Source: Aureobasidium sp. EXF-3400 (taxonomy: Eukaryota > Ascomycota > Dothideomycetes > Dothideales > Saccotheciaceae). From it: 64,000 nt of DNA. The stretch lies in the NCBI GenBank assembly GCA_024195585.1, contig SWBL01000076.1:62001-126000 (forward strand). The letters are read 5' to 3'. Positions 35,486 to 45,756 of this stretch are shown piece by piece; the first letter of the stretch is position 1; each line of letters begins with the position of its first letter. The notes under the pieces were generated by a model, which worked only from the letters and a program-made list of their open reading frames with translations, was not told where the DNA came from and ran no database searches. The position numbers and the translations under genes were made by a program.

Positions 35486-36240
35486 GATCTGGATACAACT
35501 GTGCATTTCGATAGCTAGGTACATATGAGAGGAAGCAGCCGATGGGGAGGATGTAGCTTTGACCCTCTATTGGCTGGGTGTCAAGATCGGCCCCGGCATC
35601 CATGCCATGCTGATCAACTCCGACTGGGAGACAATGTATGTATTTCTATCTTTTCTAGTCTTTGGTCTTTCGCTAACAATCATGGACTCCAGGGCTCATG
35701 ATGCATACAACGACGATCTCGAAGACACTCTCGGAGAGCTGGTTGGCAACAGTTCGTGGCCGAAGGCCGTCGCTGATCGTGTCAACGACGATGTCTGGAA
35801 ATACTCCAAAACATGATCAATACTCAAGCTATAGAGATGCACAGTATTTTCTGCAACCAGTTCATCGTCCCCTGAGAGCCCTTCATTTCTATGGTGTGCC
35901 CCTGAACGCAGCAACGCTCTCTCTGAACAGACTTGTACTTACGGAGACAACTATGCATCTTCATAGCATATATCACTCGGAAGCAGAGTGGGGAGTGTGA
36001 GAGTTATGCTCGAGTGTACCTGTAGATGATCGGTGCTATTCAACAAATGTGAAATCACCCTCCTCCCGTGTGCTATAGACTAGCATAGTAGAGCTATAGA
36101 AATGCACAATACTTTCTTGAGAGAATGTGCTTCCATAGAAAACATTCTATCTAAGGCGATCTTCATGGACACGCTTAGATCTAGAACACAACTGTGCATT
36201 TTTACAGCTTATAACGTCCTTCACCTCGGAACCGAGAAGG
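35486..36240. repeat. Dispersed ~65-bp repeat, three direct and two inverted partial copies
   Basis: Direct copies at ~35486-35550, ~35928-35995 and ~36168-36235 share ACAACTGTGCATTT, an ATAGCT-type block and a GGAAGCAG..GGGGAG-type block. Inverted versions of the core lie at ~35827-35850 and 36092-36112 (AGCTATAGAAATGCACAATA). The 36.1 kb copies are part of the inverted-repeat element described separately. A further copy lies at 49639. Confidence 0.6.
35541..35816 (+). pseudogene. Fragment of an unidentified gene
   Basis: Open frame with good codon character, improved by removing a GT..AG intron at ~35637-35692 (donor in ACAAT|GTATGT, acceptor CTCCAG|GGCTC). The spliced product contains LGVKIGPGIHAMLINSDWE, then a Leu/Asp-rich helix and ends VNDDVWKYSKT. 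A TGA stops the frame upstream at about 35527 and no start with upstream domains is visible. It looks like the 3' part of a lost gene embedded in repeats. I do not recognise the family. Confidence 0.4.
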
Positions 36241-36283
36241 TGATAGTTACGATGTTGTAACAGTTTTTAGCACACGGGAGGAG
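36060..36283. mobile_element. MITE-like element with 16-bp terminal inverted repeats
   Basis: CTCCTCCCGTGTGCTA at 36060-36075 is the exact reverse complement of 36268-36283. Inside, AGCTATAGAAATGCACAATA (from 36092) is roughly mirrored by ACTGTGCATTTTTACAGCTT (from ~36188). The element is ~224 bp with no coding capacity. Target-site duplication is not clear, but TAGACTA(A/G)CAT follows both the left arm (~36075) and the right arm (~36287). Confidence 0.5.
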
Positions 36284-36375
36284 ACTGTAGACTAACATTG
36301 CATATATGCCAGGAGACCTTTGTAAGAGAGCATGATTCATCAATTCATTTCGTGCGGGAGGATTCGTACTACCTA

Positions 36376-38653
36376 TTATTGTTCCTCCCTTCTCAGAATA
36401 CGGACTTTCGTGTCTTCAGCACTGCTACTCAAAAACCCGACTCCACTGTCAGCCTCGGATATAGGCCCTGCTTCTTGCATCTTCTTTGCACAATCCTTGT
36501 CGTAGCTGCTGGGATCGATACCGAGGATACCGCCAACGTTATTGCGATCGCCAGGTACACTGAACTCGCGGAATGCATAACGCCACTCATTCAAGAACTG
36601 ACGGACAGCCTTGCCGACCTTGTCTTTGCCATTCTTTGAATGATGGCCGGTACCGCAGATGGCGTAGACAGGCTTGCTAGACGAGCTGTGGTCGAGTAGG
36701 CACGATGTCAAGTACTGAACTGCTTCCTCAGGATGAAGGCCTGTCAACGCGATCAGTATTCACAACTTCAAACACTACAGCACTGCTTGAAACTTACCAT
36801 GCAGATCAACATAGAGCTCGCCAATCCCATTGCCCTTGTTGCGTTCCTCGTACAAACATCGAGCAGCCTCACGGTGCGCCTCCTTCATTGCCAGATTTTC
36901 GTTATGACCTCTGAGACTGAGAGCTTTAGCACCACGAGCATCGTTTCTGTTCCAGGCGGTGGCAGCCGACTGTAGGAACTTGTTCCTTAATCCACCGTGT
37001 CGGAAGGCTTCAGCTCTAGCCTTGAGGTACGCCTTGTTTGCGGACTCTCCGGTCTCCAACCAGGGTATGTGCTCAGGCGCTGCTATTGCCATGGCGACTG
37101 CACTATTCTCACGGGATCCAGTCGATTTGCTAGGCCTCAGCCCTCTTCGGGGTTGGATTTGAGGTGAAGGGGACGGCGTCATGCGAACGACATCAGCCAA
37201 GGATGAGAGTGTAGGCACGGGGCTCTCCTTGTTAGCAGTGTTACCGTGTCCCCTCTTTCCATGGCGTCGAGAGGATCTTGATGCTGCAGCGGAACCCAGG
37301 GTAGGGAAAGCCTCGTCGTCGTTAACGGCTAAGGTCGATGGAGTTGCAGTACGAGACTGGTGACGACTGTTGGGGCGCGAGGACTGAACGCTTGCATTGC
37401 TTGAGGGTACAAACATGGCAAAGGGATTCAGGGTGGACACAGTGGGCGGCTGTGATTGGGGAGAATTAAGCATAGAAGGGTCATAAGATTGGTCATACGG
37501 GTTGGAATTGGTAGGCTGCAGAGCAGGGAACGAATCGTAGTCTTGCAGCTGGAAGTTTGGCTGAATGGACTGAGAAAGTGGTGGTGTAGCGTGATCATCC
37601 ATGGTCAACCTGGTCATAAGAGCAGAGGGGTCGTGAGAGAAAATGCAAGATTCGCCAGCGAGGCAAGTTCCAGCTAGCCAGTACCTAAGATTATGTGTTA
37701 AAGGATAGATCAAGCAGCATACACAGAGCACGATGAACATACTTGCACAGATGGTTACTTAGATCGTGGCTGAACCGACAATCAGCCCTGGCACAGTGGC
37801 CCGAGGAGAGCCAGTACTTGCACACGATGCCGCTCTTCGACTGGGTAGAAGGGGTAAGTGGGCGAGATGTTGGACTCATGGACTTTCCTACGAGGTATGT
37901 GCGGTTCTGAGCCTCGGTAGTGCTCAAGGCTTGTGGATCGGCCAAGGCCATGATGGTCTGGCTGAAGTCATAGCCATTAAGTTGTAGAACGTGCTCGAGC
38001 TCTTCGTCGGACTTCTCGTCACGCAAGACGGAACGCAGCATGTCGTATGTTGACATCTCTACCATGGAAGGCTGGACCCAGTCTGATGGGTATGAACCAA
38101 AGGCCGAGTCGCCGAAAGAAGCATTACTACTAGCATCGTCGTTGACTATCCAGTCGACGTTGTCGCTTCCATAATCACCATATTGCTCGGTCGAGGAAGT
38201 AGGTTCACTGAACTGGTAGGCACTCAGACTAGGACTGTGGGGGATTTGAGGAGTCGCAAAAGCCAGGCGCGGTGAAGGACGCGGCGAGGAAAAGGGTGAG
38301 GCAGTCGACGACTTTGCGCGTGTAAATTGAGGATTAGAACCAAAGCCGGGAGGGGCGTGAATGGTAGCGCTCTGAGATCTGGGCGAGTTTGTGGCAGAGA
38401 CAGAACGGGGCTGCCACGGGGCGGGCGATGGACGGCGGATGACAGAAGCGCGTAGGGGCGGCGGCGAGGTAGAGCCTTGGATTGTGTCGCGGTGGCGCCA
38501 TAGCACACCCAAGACGGCATCCTCGAGAGCCTTGCCTGTCAGACGAGCCTCTTTGCGAAGGACTTCCTCGACGCGATCGGCCTTCTCATCCTCAGGTAAG
38601 GCGGGGTCCTGCAGTACGGGCAGGCATATCTCGTAGACCGTGTCCGACACCAT
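36376..38653 (-). CDS. CCCH zinc finger / DUF1771-Smr domain protein (720 aa)
   Basis: Exons (minus): 38653-37743, 37684-36798, 36740-36376; 721 codons including stop. The N-terminal ~70 residues are a helical unit (ALPEDEKADRVEEVLRKEARL). A disordered Ser/Pro region follows. At ~285-345 come two CCCH fingers: CKYWLSSGHCARADCRFSHD and, across the first intron, CKYWLAGTCLAGESCIFSHD. A second disordered linker leads to DUF1771 (AYLKARAEAFRHGGLRNKFLQSA region, ~510-575), then a Smr domain (LYVDLHG|LHPEEAV ... AICGTGHHS ... LNEWRYAFREF). DUF1771-Smr proteins bind or cut RNA in translation quality control, and the CCCH fingers support RNA binding. Probably cytoplasmic. It shares a 325-base promoter with YTH1. 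Confidence 0.9.
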
Positions 38654-38978
38654 GGTCGTGTTATGCCTGTTGCATCGGGATGGTGTGAGGAAGGGAAAGT
38701 AAAGACAGGCGCGGGCGAAGCTGAAGTCAAGGACGGAGACTAGAGCGAGTGAGCTTCGGGAGATGGACGGAGAGTCGAGTTGCGTCGCAGGTGCAGGTTA
38801 GGGTGTCGATTGTTCCAAGGTTCCGCGCTCCCTCCACACTTGACGTCGATCATTCGTCGAACCGCTCGCCGTGCAGCTCCCATTTATTCCCATTTTACCC
38901 GCCAAAGCTTCCGTCAGCGTCACCGCCCATCTTTCATGTGCAAGCCAGCCATCTCTGCTCCAGACATCCTCGCCCAAC

Positions 38979-39819
38979 ATGGCCGCTGCCATCGCTGATC
39001 GCATTCTCAACCCGGCCAGCGCCCCGGCCCCCGAGCTATCCTTCCTGCCCTATCTCAAGACTGCTTTCCCACCTTTCGGCTTCCCTAACAAGCACCACCG
39101 TCCAACATGCGCCGCCTACAAGAACGGCCACTGTCCTCTGGGCCCTGCCTGTCCTGACCGTCACTACACTCCTCCGAACGAACGATCTGGAATTGGCCAT
39201 CTTATCTGCAAACATTACCAACGCGGACTCTGCAAGAAAGGCGACCAATGCGAGTTTGCCCACACCTTCGACTTGCGTGGTGAAAGAGAGTGCAAGGAAT
39301 TCAGTCGCTTTGGACTTTGTCCCCAAGGTGATGAGTGTGCGTCTGATCCTATCTCATTCTATATGCCGCTTTGCTGATCCTTGACAAGGCACCTATCTCC
39401 ATATCGCTCCCACCTCACCGTTGCGCATTGCTCCCTGCCCTCACTTCGCCCGAGGCTTCTGTCCCCTTGGTCCATATTGCAGCCTGCGACATATCAAACA
39501 CACCGCCATCTGCCCTTTCTACCTCGCTGGCTTCTGTCCAAATGGCCGATCTGGTCCTCCCGACAGGGACAATGTCGTCTCTTGCGAACATGGAGCTCAC
39601 CCAAAATGGATTGACGCTAAGGATCTGAAGAAGCCAGAGCCTCGTCGTATCAAGCCCGAAGAGGAGCTTCGCAGAGAGCAAGAAGAGCGCGAAGAGGAGT
39701 TCTTTGCCGAGGAAGAGAAGCGACGCGAAAGGTTCGAGCGAGGTGAAAGCGGTGGAGGACGTGGTTGGGGCAAACGTAGAGGCAGAGGAAGAGGTGGCTG
39801 GAGAGGCAGAGGAGGCTGA
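38979..39819 (+). CDS. YTH1: mRNA 3'-end processing factor YTH1/CPSF30 (262 aa)
   Basis: Exons 38979-39336 and 39389-39819; 263 codons including stop. Five CCCH zinc fingers are in series between residues ~45 and 190: CAAYKNGHCPLGPACPDRH, CKHYQRGLCKKGDQCEFAH, CKEFSRFGLCPQGDEC with H across the intron, CPHFARGFCPLGPYCSLRH and CPFYLAGFCPNG. A charged helix and an RGG-type tail (GRGRGGWRGRGG) complete the protein. The factor is a core subunit of the cleavage and polyadenylation complex and reads the AAUAAA-like signal, in the nucleus. The long open frame upstream of the chosen ATG is not part of the family. Confidence 0.95.
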
Positions 39820-40362
39820 TCGGAGCTGTGGAAGCACATGCATTCCGAACCACTGGCCCTCATGCTAGCTTGAACGATCAAGCAGAGCTCGCGGTCCCTC
39901 TACCTGCCAGAGACTATGTCTCAGAAGCAGACGAAAGATCAACTCTCACCAATTTGCCTACTTCTACGCGGCACGCCGAGGTCGATACTGAAGACCGGGC
40001 AATACCCTGCCTCTGAGCATAAGCCTCAAATTGGCATCGCACACTCTCGCCCTTCTCCAGCCAACAGGTCTTGTGTATAGAAGGCGAACAACGCAGCGTG
40101 GAGGCTGCGCAATAACGCGACTGGAAAGATTGGATGAGCACGTCAAAGCGATGTTCACTATTATATTATCTTATATCCAGAACCAGAACTTCTATAGTAA
40201 TAGAGGAGATCACATGCTTAGAGCTTTCCCCAATTTGACTTTGTCATAATGTCATTTCCATACCTTGATGAATCTTGCGCAAGCCCTTGTCGTAAACCTC
40301 ACACAATCTAAACTGTTTGACCATCTACCTACACATAATCAGGCACAGTCAATACACGAGTC
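39820..40362. other. Intergenic
   Basis: 543 bases after YTH1. Short frames only, AT-rich near 40150-40200. No feature recognised. Confidence 0.5.
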
Positions 40363-40702
40363 ATGCTCAAAATTGCCGACATCCTTTCCGACCTAACTTC
40401 TCTTCGCGTTGGCGTATGTCGCATAGAAAGGATGCAGCTGACACTGAAAACGACTGACCTTGAGTAAGGACCCGGCGGCTGCTATGGATCTCGTCATGGC
40501 TCGCCCACCTAGCGATGTTGCAGCTCCATCGACTCAGCAACTACAGAAAGCGCAGAACACAACCGACTCGGACGTTGATCTGGCGCGCGCACAGGATTTG
40601 CTTGACCTCCATGCCAACGTCAAGCTGGCTCATCGCGAGGGTCTCGACCACGCTTTGCTACAAGCTCGTCAGCAGGTTGACATGGCTTTAAGAGCCGTCT
40701 AA
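40363..40702 (+). CDS. Small conserved-looking protein (94 aa), unknown
   Basis: Exons 40363-40413 and 40469-40702, joined by a 55-nt intron with a CTGAC branch point; 95 codons including stop. The product begins MLKIADILSDLTSLRVG. The second exon encodes a Ser/Thr/Gln segment, then a strongly helical stretch (DLARAQDLLDLHANVKLAH, then EGLDHALLQARQQVDMALR) of heptad character. It looks like a subunit of a larger coiled-coil complex, such as kinetochore or vesicle-tether components, but I cannot name it. The 17-codon first exon is an inference from splice signals. Confidence 0.5.
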
Positions 40703-40923
40703 TTTCTTGTCTTTCTCGACCAATGAAGATATTCAGTCCAGGTTGCTCGAACCCTCAAAGTCAAGCGTTCTTGCCGCCTCCTGCTTCCACTACCCGAACA
40801 CGTAATCCGAGGTCTGTCGAGGAGGCTCAGGGAAATAAGATTATGCAAGCAGTCACGGTAGTTCTGTTCGGGCTTAGGAAATTGCATCAATTAGGATTAG
40901 GGACGATTATCGTAGGCTGTATA

Positions 40924-41860
40924 TCAATATCTCGAAACCACAGCAGTTGCAACGTTGCTTCCTTGTTCGCCCAAGAGCAAACGCAAAAAGAATCGGCCAC
41001 CAAGTTTGGAGACCCAAAACCTTCTGACCCTGTCTCTCCAGTGTCTCTTTGGCTGTTCGTTCACAGAGGGGTCGATGACCACAACGTGCGTGTCGCGTCT
41101 GACGAAAGTATCAGGAGGCGCCGAACGGAAGCTCAATACGGATGGTCTGGCTTGCAAGTCGTGTGAATCTTGCTGTAATTCAGGAGCTGATCTGGTTGCG
41201 ATGAGAACAGGGACCTTGTCGGACTTCTTCTGTGGCTCATGAGTGGCCGTGTCGCTTCTCCCAATGGTAGCTTCGGCAGTCGAGGTTTTCATAATCAACG
41301 GTACCACAGGAGCCGTGGGTGTGATGATGGGCGATGAAGGAGCTGGTGGTTCCACAACGACTACTGCAGGTGTAGGTGCAGTTGTTGATGGAGCAGGCGG
41401 TGTTTCCTTGACCTTTTCGACAACGACTGTGGTGGGTGAAACAGGTGCTGGTGCTGAAGCTGGAGCAGCCTGAGCAGGGACAGGCTCCACTTGTTGGACG
41501 CTAACCGGGGCTGGTGAGGTGACGGGAGAAGCTGGTTGTGGGATGGCTTCAGGAACGGCAACGACAACCGGAGGTGCTGGAGGTGGTGTTGGGGGTTTGG
41601 GGTCAGCAGCTGGTGGTGTTACAGCCTTCTCGAGTGTTGGTTCCGCTGCTGGAACCGCGACAACGGAGCCTTCATGACTGGTGACAACGATATCTGTTCA
41701 AAGCGTCAGAAGGGCGAAGCAGTAGATACTGTACAAGGCTCTTACGCTCTGAAGGAGGTGAAGAAGGGGGTGGAGATGGAGGTGAAGATGGCGATGGCGA
41801 TTCAGTTGGAGGAAGAGGATCGACCGAGACCTTGGGCATAGGTTCAGGAGGGTTGTCCAT
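40924..41860 (-). CDS. Pro/Val/Ala-rich disordered protein (294 aa)
   Basis: Exons (minus): 41860-41746 and 41693-40924; 295 codons including stop. Starts MDNPPEPMPKVSVDPLPP. About the first 170 residues are low-complexity Pro, Ala, Thr and Val with many PAP and VVV tracts. The C-terminal ~90 residues are more ordered and basic (RHWRDRVRRFWVSKLGGRFF) after an RSAPPDTF segment. No signal peptide or membrane helix is evident. The frame also extends upstream of 41860 without an obvious better start. Function unknown. Confidence 0.55.
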
Positions 41861-43073
41861 TGCAACGGTGAAGATGCCAATAACGCCTTGACAACAGACA
41901 GACAACAAACGAGAAGCTGAATGAAGAAGAGTAATATGTGTGTGTATGAAAGAAATCGGATTGATGATGAAGTGTGGGTGCAAAGAAGAGAATGAGAATG
42001 CAGTGGAGATGTGAATTGGTCGAGAGAGTGTTAGCAATTACTGCCCATCAGCTCTTTCCGTGTCTGAGATCGAGTCGCAAGTCGCTTTTGCGCATTGTTA
42101 GAACTCTTCTTTCGCAGAAGGAAGTAGCGAAGCATGACGTGGCTTTTGTTCTCACCCATTCCTCAGGCTTGGTACAAAGAGCTGTGTTGCTAGATTGATT
42201 GCTTGCTACCAGAATATTAAATGCTCTCCTTGAGTTGATTTGATGGGTGCTGTCGAAATTTGCTACTCGTTCACCTCTTGCTCAAAAAATCATCACTATT
42301 GAATGAAATAGCAGAGGAATGAGCCTGAGGATCTCAAAACTGAGCACACAAACCTTTACGTAGCCATCAGGACCATGCAAGCCACATGCAAGTGACTTTA
42401 AGAAAGATCATGGAGATGGCAACCACAGTCTTTTCTACCAGTCGACAATCAGATTTGTTTCTTTCACGTAGCACTGTAATAGGCATCTAGTGAACAGGGC
42501 TATTAGAAACCCTTTCCCTCGGTCCAGGTCACCATCCCTCGTACCATCAAGAAAAGAAAGGAGACTGTTGCGAATGGTCCGGAGCACCAGAAGACGATGA
42601 CGAAGGTTCTCTTGCCATTTCGGTCAACAATGAGGTTGGACATCTGCTAAAACACTTGCCATGTAGACGCCCAAGGACGAGACCCCTGCTGCTGCCGCCG
42701 CTTCGAACTCGAAGCTTGGAAGACCTCGCTGGCATGTCTTGCCAGACTCAGACGACGACGACGAGCTTGCTGGAACCACAACCCAGTAATGCCAGTGAGG
42801 CACCTTCCAGGCTTCATGATACGATGAGAAATGAGTTGGCGCGATCGCTGTCGGTGTTGCCCCTGAAAAATTTTGAAAAAAAAGAACAAAAAAAGAGTAT
42901 TCTTAGGGGCAACCCGGAAATGTCTTTATATGCCTTCAACCGAAGGAAGATCTTCCACCAAGGAATGACACGATATATCTGTGATTCTGTCAAAGCTCGT
43001 ACAGACAAGAAGACAAGAAGACACTCGGTATACTTCCTTTGTTGAGGGAGCTTTCGCCTACTGCAACCAAGTT
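41861..43073. other. Gene-poor region with one weak plus-strand candidate
   Basis: About 1.2 kb. Contains the candidate exons 42507-42605 and 42667-42789, and a copy of a short repeat at ~42905-42934. A Lys-rich A-tract lies at 42860-42895. Confidence 0.45.
42507..42789 (+). CDS. Weak candidate: 3' exons of a small nuclear protein
   Basis: Frame 42507-42605 reads a basic peptide (VTIPRTIKKRKETV) and can be joined over a 61-nt intron (weak donor GTTCTC, acceptor TGTAG) to 42667-42789. The second part reads TPKDETPAAAAASNSK..., then PRWHVLPDSDDDDEL, and stops. The composition is protein-like (NLS-like patch, then acidic tail), but no start exon was found, and other frames here are also open. 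Confidence 0.2.
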
Positions 43074-43472
43074 CTAGACTGGAGACTCCTCGTCATCATC
43101 CTGGTCCTCCTTAAGACAACCAATCCAGGAACGCTTCTCAAGATTAGAGGCTCGAGCGAAAAACAAGAAGATACAAGGTCTGCCTTCTTGACAAAACTCT
43201 GACTCTGGATAGGCTACAAAGATAACCCTCATCATCTCTTTGGAGCCACAGCAGTATACATCGTAGAAGGCACCAGCGCCGACTGCCTTTGGATCTGCTG
43301 GAAGTTCGTCGTATTCAGGAAAGCGTTGAGTGACTCTTCGATCGGTCGTGCCAGCATATGAGGCTGCTGCTTTCGCGTTTCCAGTTGGAGGAGTCTTCCA
43401 CTTTGCATGCGATTCGAGATAGGAGACACGATGCTTGTCTTCGGCTTTCGTCATCGGTCTGCATCTCTTCAT
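43074..43472 (-). CDS. Hypothetical protein (132 aa)
   Basis: Open from an ATG at 43472 to a stop at 43074. Basic N-terminal half (MKRCRPMTKAEDKHRV) and a more ordered middle (FPEYDELPADPKAVGAGAFY, MRVIFVAYPESEF), ending in an acidic tail (KEDQDDDEESPV). A GT..AG pair could shorten the C-terminus. No domain recognised. Partial overlap with repeated sequence upstream lowers confidence. Confidence 0.35.
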   Translation of the reverse strand: MKRCRPMTKAEDKHRVSYLESHAKWKTPPTGNAKAAASYAGTTDRRVTQRFPEYDELPADPKAVGAGAFYDVYCCGSKEMMRVIFVAYPESEFCQEGRPCIFLFFARASNLEKRSWIGCLKEDQDDDEESPV

Positions 43473-43519
43473 GACCGACAGATATGAAACATCAGAGCTT
43501 CCTTATCTAGAAGCTGTTT

Positions 43520-43640
43520 CTTCTTCGACAAAGAAGCAGACCAGAAACGTCCTTACTGCCGACGAAGGAGCAATCCGGAAACGTCTTTACTGCTGTGTGG
43601 TCCGCGTCTTCTTCGACAGAGAAGTAACCCAGAAACGTCC
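43520..43640. repeat. Short direct repeat, 89-bp spacing
   Basis: TTCTTCGACAAAGAAGCAGA..CCAGAAACGTCC at 43520-43551 recurs as TTCTTCGACAGAGAAGTAAC..CCAGAAACGTCC at 43609-43640. Between them lies GCAATCCGGAAACGTCTTTA (~43570), which is matched 650 bases upstream by GCAACCCGGAAATGTCTTTA (~42909). Confidence 0.6.
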
Positions 43641-43803
43641 AAGGCAGAAGCGTGAGTGGTCCGTGCGCTACATCAAACAAACTCTCCCGGCTGGCGGCTG
43701 TCGCCAACACCCAAAACAATTGCTGTTTCCTGTGGAATTCATTGCCAATTCCACGAACTGATCCCGGTTGAACCAAGCCAGATTCAACACTGGCCACAGG
43801 ATC

Positions 43804-45262
43804 ATGAATCGTATCACCACAAACGTGGACCAAAAACTATTGCGTACCACAAAATTTCCGCCAGAGTTCAATCAGAAAGTCGACACGACCAAGATTAACA
43901 TCCCAGTCATCAAGAAGTAAGTCATGCCCAAAACATCGCAAATGATCTGACTATAAGCCTGTCATATACTAATTGTGTCGAAGTTGGGCTGCTAGCGAGC
44001 TGTCAAGAATTCTAGGATACGAAGATGATGTTGTTATCAATCTTCTCTTCGACCTTCTAGAGGGCTCCAAGAACGTGAGTTGATTCATGTCCACATCACC
44101 AAACCATAGCTAAAATTCTTAGCCCGATGTCAAATCACTACAAATCCAACTCACTGGCTTTCTGGAGAAGGATGCGGCTCCTTTCTGTAAGGAACTCTGG
44201 AATCTTTGTTTGAGCGCACAGAAGAGCGATACAGGAATTCCGCAGCAGCTTGTCGAGGCGAAGAAGTTGGAGCTCATTCAAGAAAAAGTACATTGTCATG
44301 CTCCAATGCTGTAATGTGTATCACTAATACCTCAACAGGTCGAGCAGGAAAGAGCCATTGAAGCAGCTCGACAGCGCAGGGAAGATGAGAGGATTCGCGA
44401 GAGAGAGCTAGAAAGCATCCGTAACCGAGACCGCGATCGCAGAGATCGAGGTGGAAGAGGACGAGGCCGTGGTGGAGGCCGCGATTTCGACAGTCGAACT
44501 CCTAGGGACTATTCCAGGTCGCAGTCGCCACCAGCTAGACCGTCTTACGGCTCGAGTGATCACCATCGCAACAGGCCTTTGCCCAGAGAAACAGACTCTT
44601 ACGTGCCTACGGGAGAGAGCAGTGGGCGAAGGGGTGGGAGACGCCAGCGCTCCCCCTCTATCACGTACGGTAGTCCTGGCTCGGCATCGCCTCGTCGTAC
44701 ATCTCCACCCCGCTCGCGAAGAACTGCACGGCGTAACACCTCAAGTGAGCGTAGCCGCAGTCGTTCTGCAGAGCACCGATACCCAAAACGACCCGCTGAT
44801 CCTCCACGAGGAGAGCGCCGCTACCGTGAATCGTCGCCTTATTCACGAAGACGCTCACCACCTCCAAAGCGCAGAAGAAATTCCAGTTCATCTCCCAGGG
44901 CCAGACGCTATCGCTCACGTACACCTTCTAGAACTCGATTGAGCCACAACGATCGGAATGGCAAGGATAGCGTATCCTCACCACGCCGCAGACGTTCCCG
45001 TTCACTTTCCGAAGATAGGCAGACAAAGCGTGCTAATAAGGACCGTCACTCCACCAATCCACCACGCGGATCACATCGTAGCCGCAGCAGACAACGTTCT
45101 CGAAGCCGCTCGCGTGACGCTCGGAGGCGTTCAGCTTCTCCAGGCAAGGCACGTGAGAGCAAGCGACACACATCTGAGACGCATGAGTTCACGACTAAGA
45201 ACCCCGACGAAGTGGAAGAGAGCAGCGCTGGTGCAGCAGAGGAGGTGGGTATCGATTCTTAA
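43804..45262 (+). CDS. PWI-domain SR-related splicing factor, SRRM1-like (431 aa)
   Basis: Exons 43804-43919, 43984-44074, 44123-44287, 44339-45262; 432 codons including stop. The N-terminal ~125 residues are a PWI domain: DQKLLRTTKFPPEFNQKV, IPVIKNWAASELSRILGYED, DVVINLLFDLLE, LQIQLTGFLEKDAAPFCKEL. A Glu/Arg helix follows, then an RGRGRGGGRD patch and a long Ser/Arg domain with many RS, SPRR and RSRSR repeats. PWI domains bind nucleic acid, and SRRM1/SRm160 bridges splicing complexes and 3' processing in nuclear speckles. The start may lie further upstream in an unseen exon, as relatives have ~15 more residues. A short alternative 3' exon (GT at ~45244) is possible. Confidence 0.9.
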
Positions 45263-45756
45263 TGTCTCAAGACACTTTGTTCGAGCACATCTTTCTTCTA
45301 CACCAAAACCATCACTCACAGAGTCAAAGCGAAAATGAGGGTAGTAGTAGTCGGTATACTATATATTTATCGGAGCTTCAGCTTGGCGTGTGGTAGACAT
45401 CAAGGTAGATGCTAATGATAACAGACCTATTATAGGTTAGAAAGCCCGTCGGCAGCCCTCGCAAAGCATAGCGATAAGAGGCCCACCGCAAGTGAGTTGA
45501 GAGAGAAACTACTCAAGAACAAGATTATCGCTATGCGCAGGGCAGGCCGAGGGGCTAGATAGACTGTCTTCTTGTGTTCGGATGTAGCCATCATGTTGCA
45601 TTCGTATTGGAGAGGAAGTGCGGAGAACATCATCAGCTGCATCGCGGGGACAAGTGCGTGACGCGAACACGAATGACCAGGTAGAATTTCCCGAAGCACA
45701 CATCCATCCTACACTCAACTGCGCCGTCTTGCGTATCTCTTCTTTCGCGCGCCAGG
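45263..45756. other. Intergenic
   Basis: 494 bases between the PWI gene and EAF6, which are in the same direction. Holds the 3' UTR and the promoter; no further gene seen. Confidence 0.6.

Noticed and set aside
38871..38978. Upstream extension of YTH1
   Set aside because: The extension is 5' leader-like and the family begins near MAAAIADRIL; also close to the divergent promoter.
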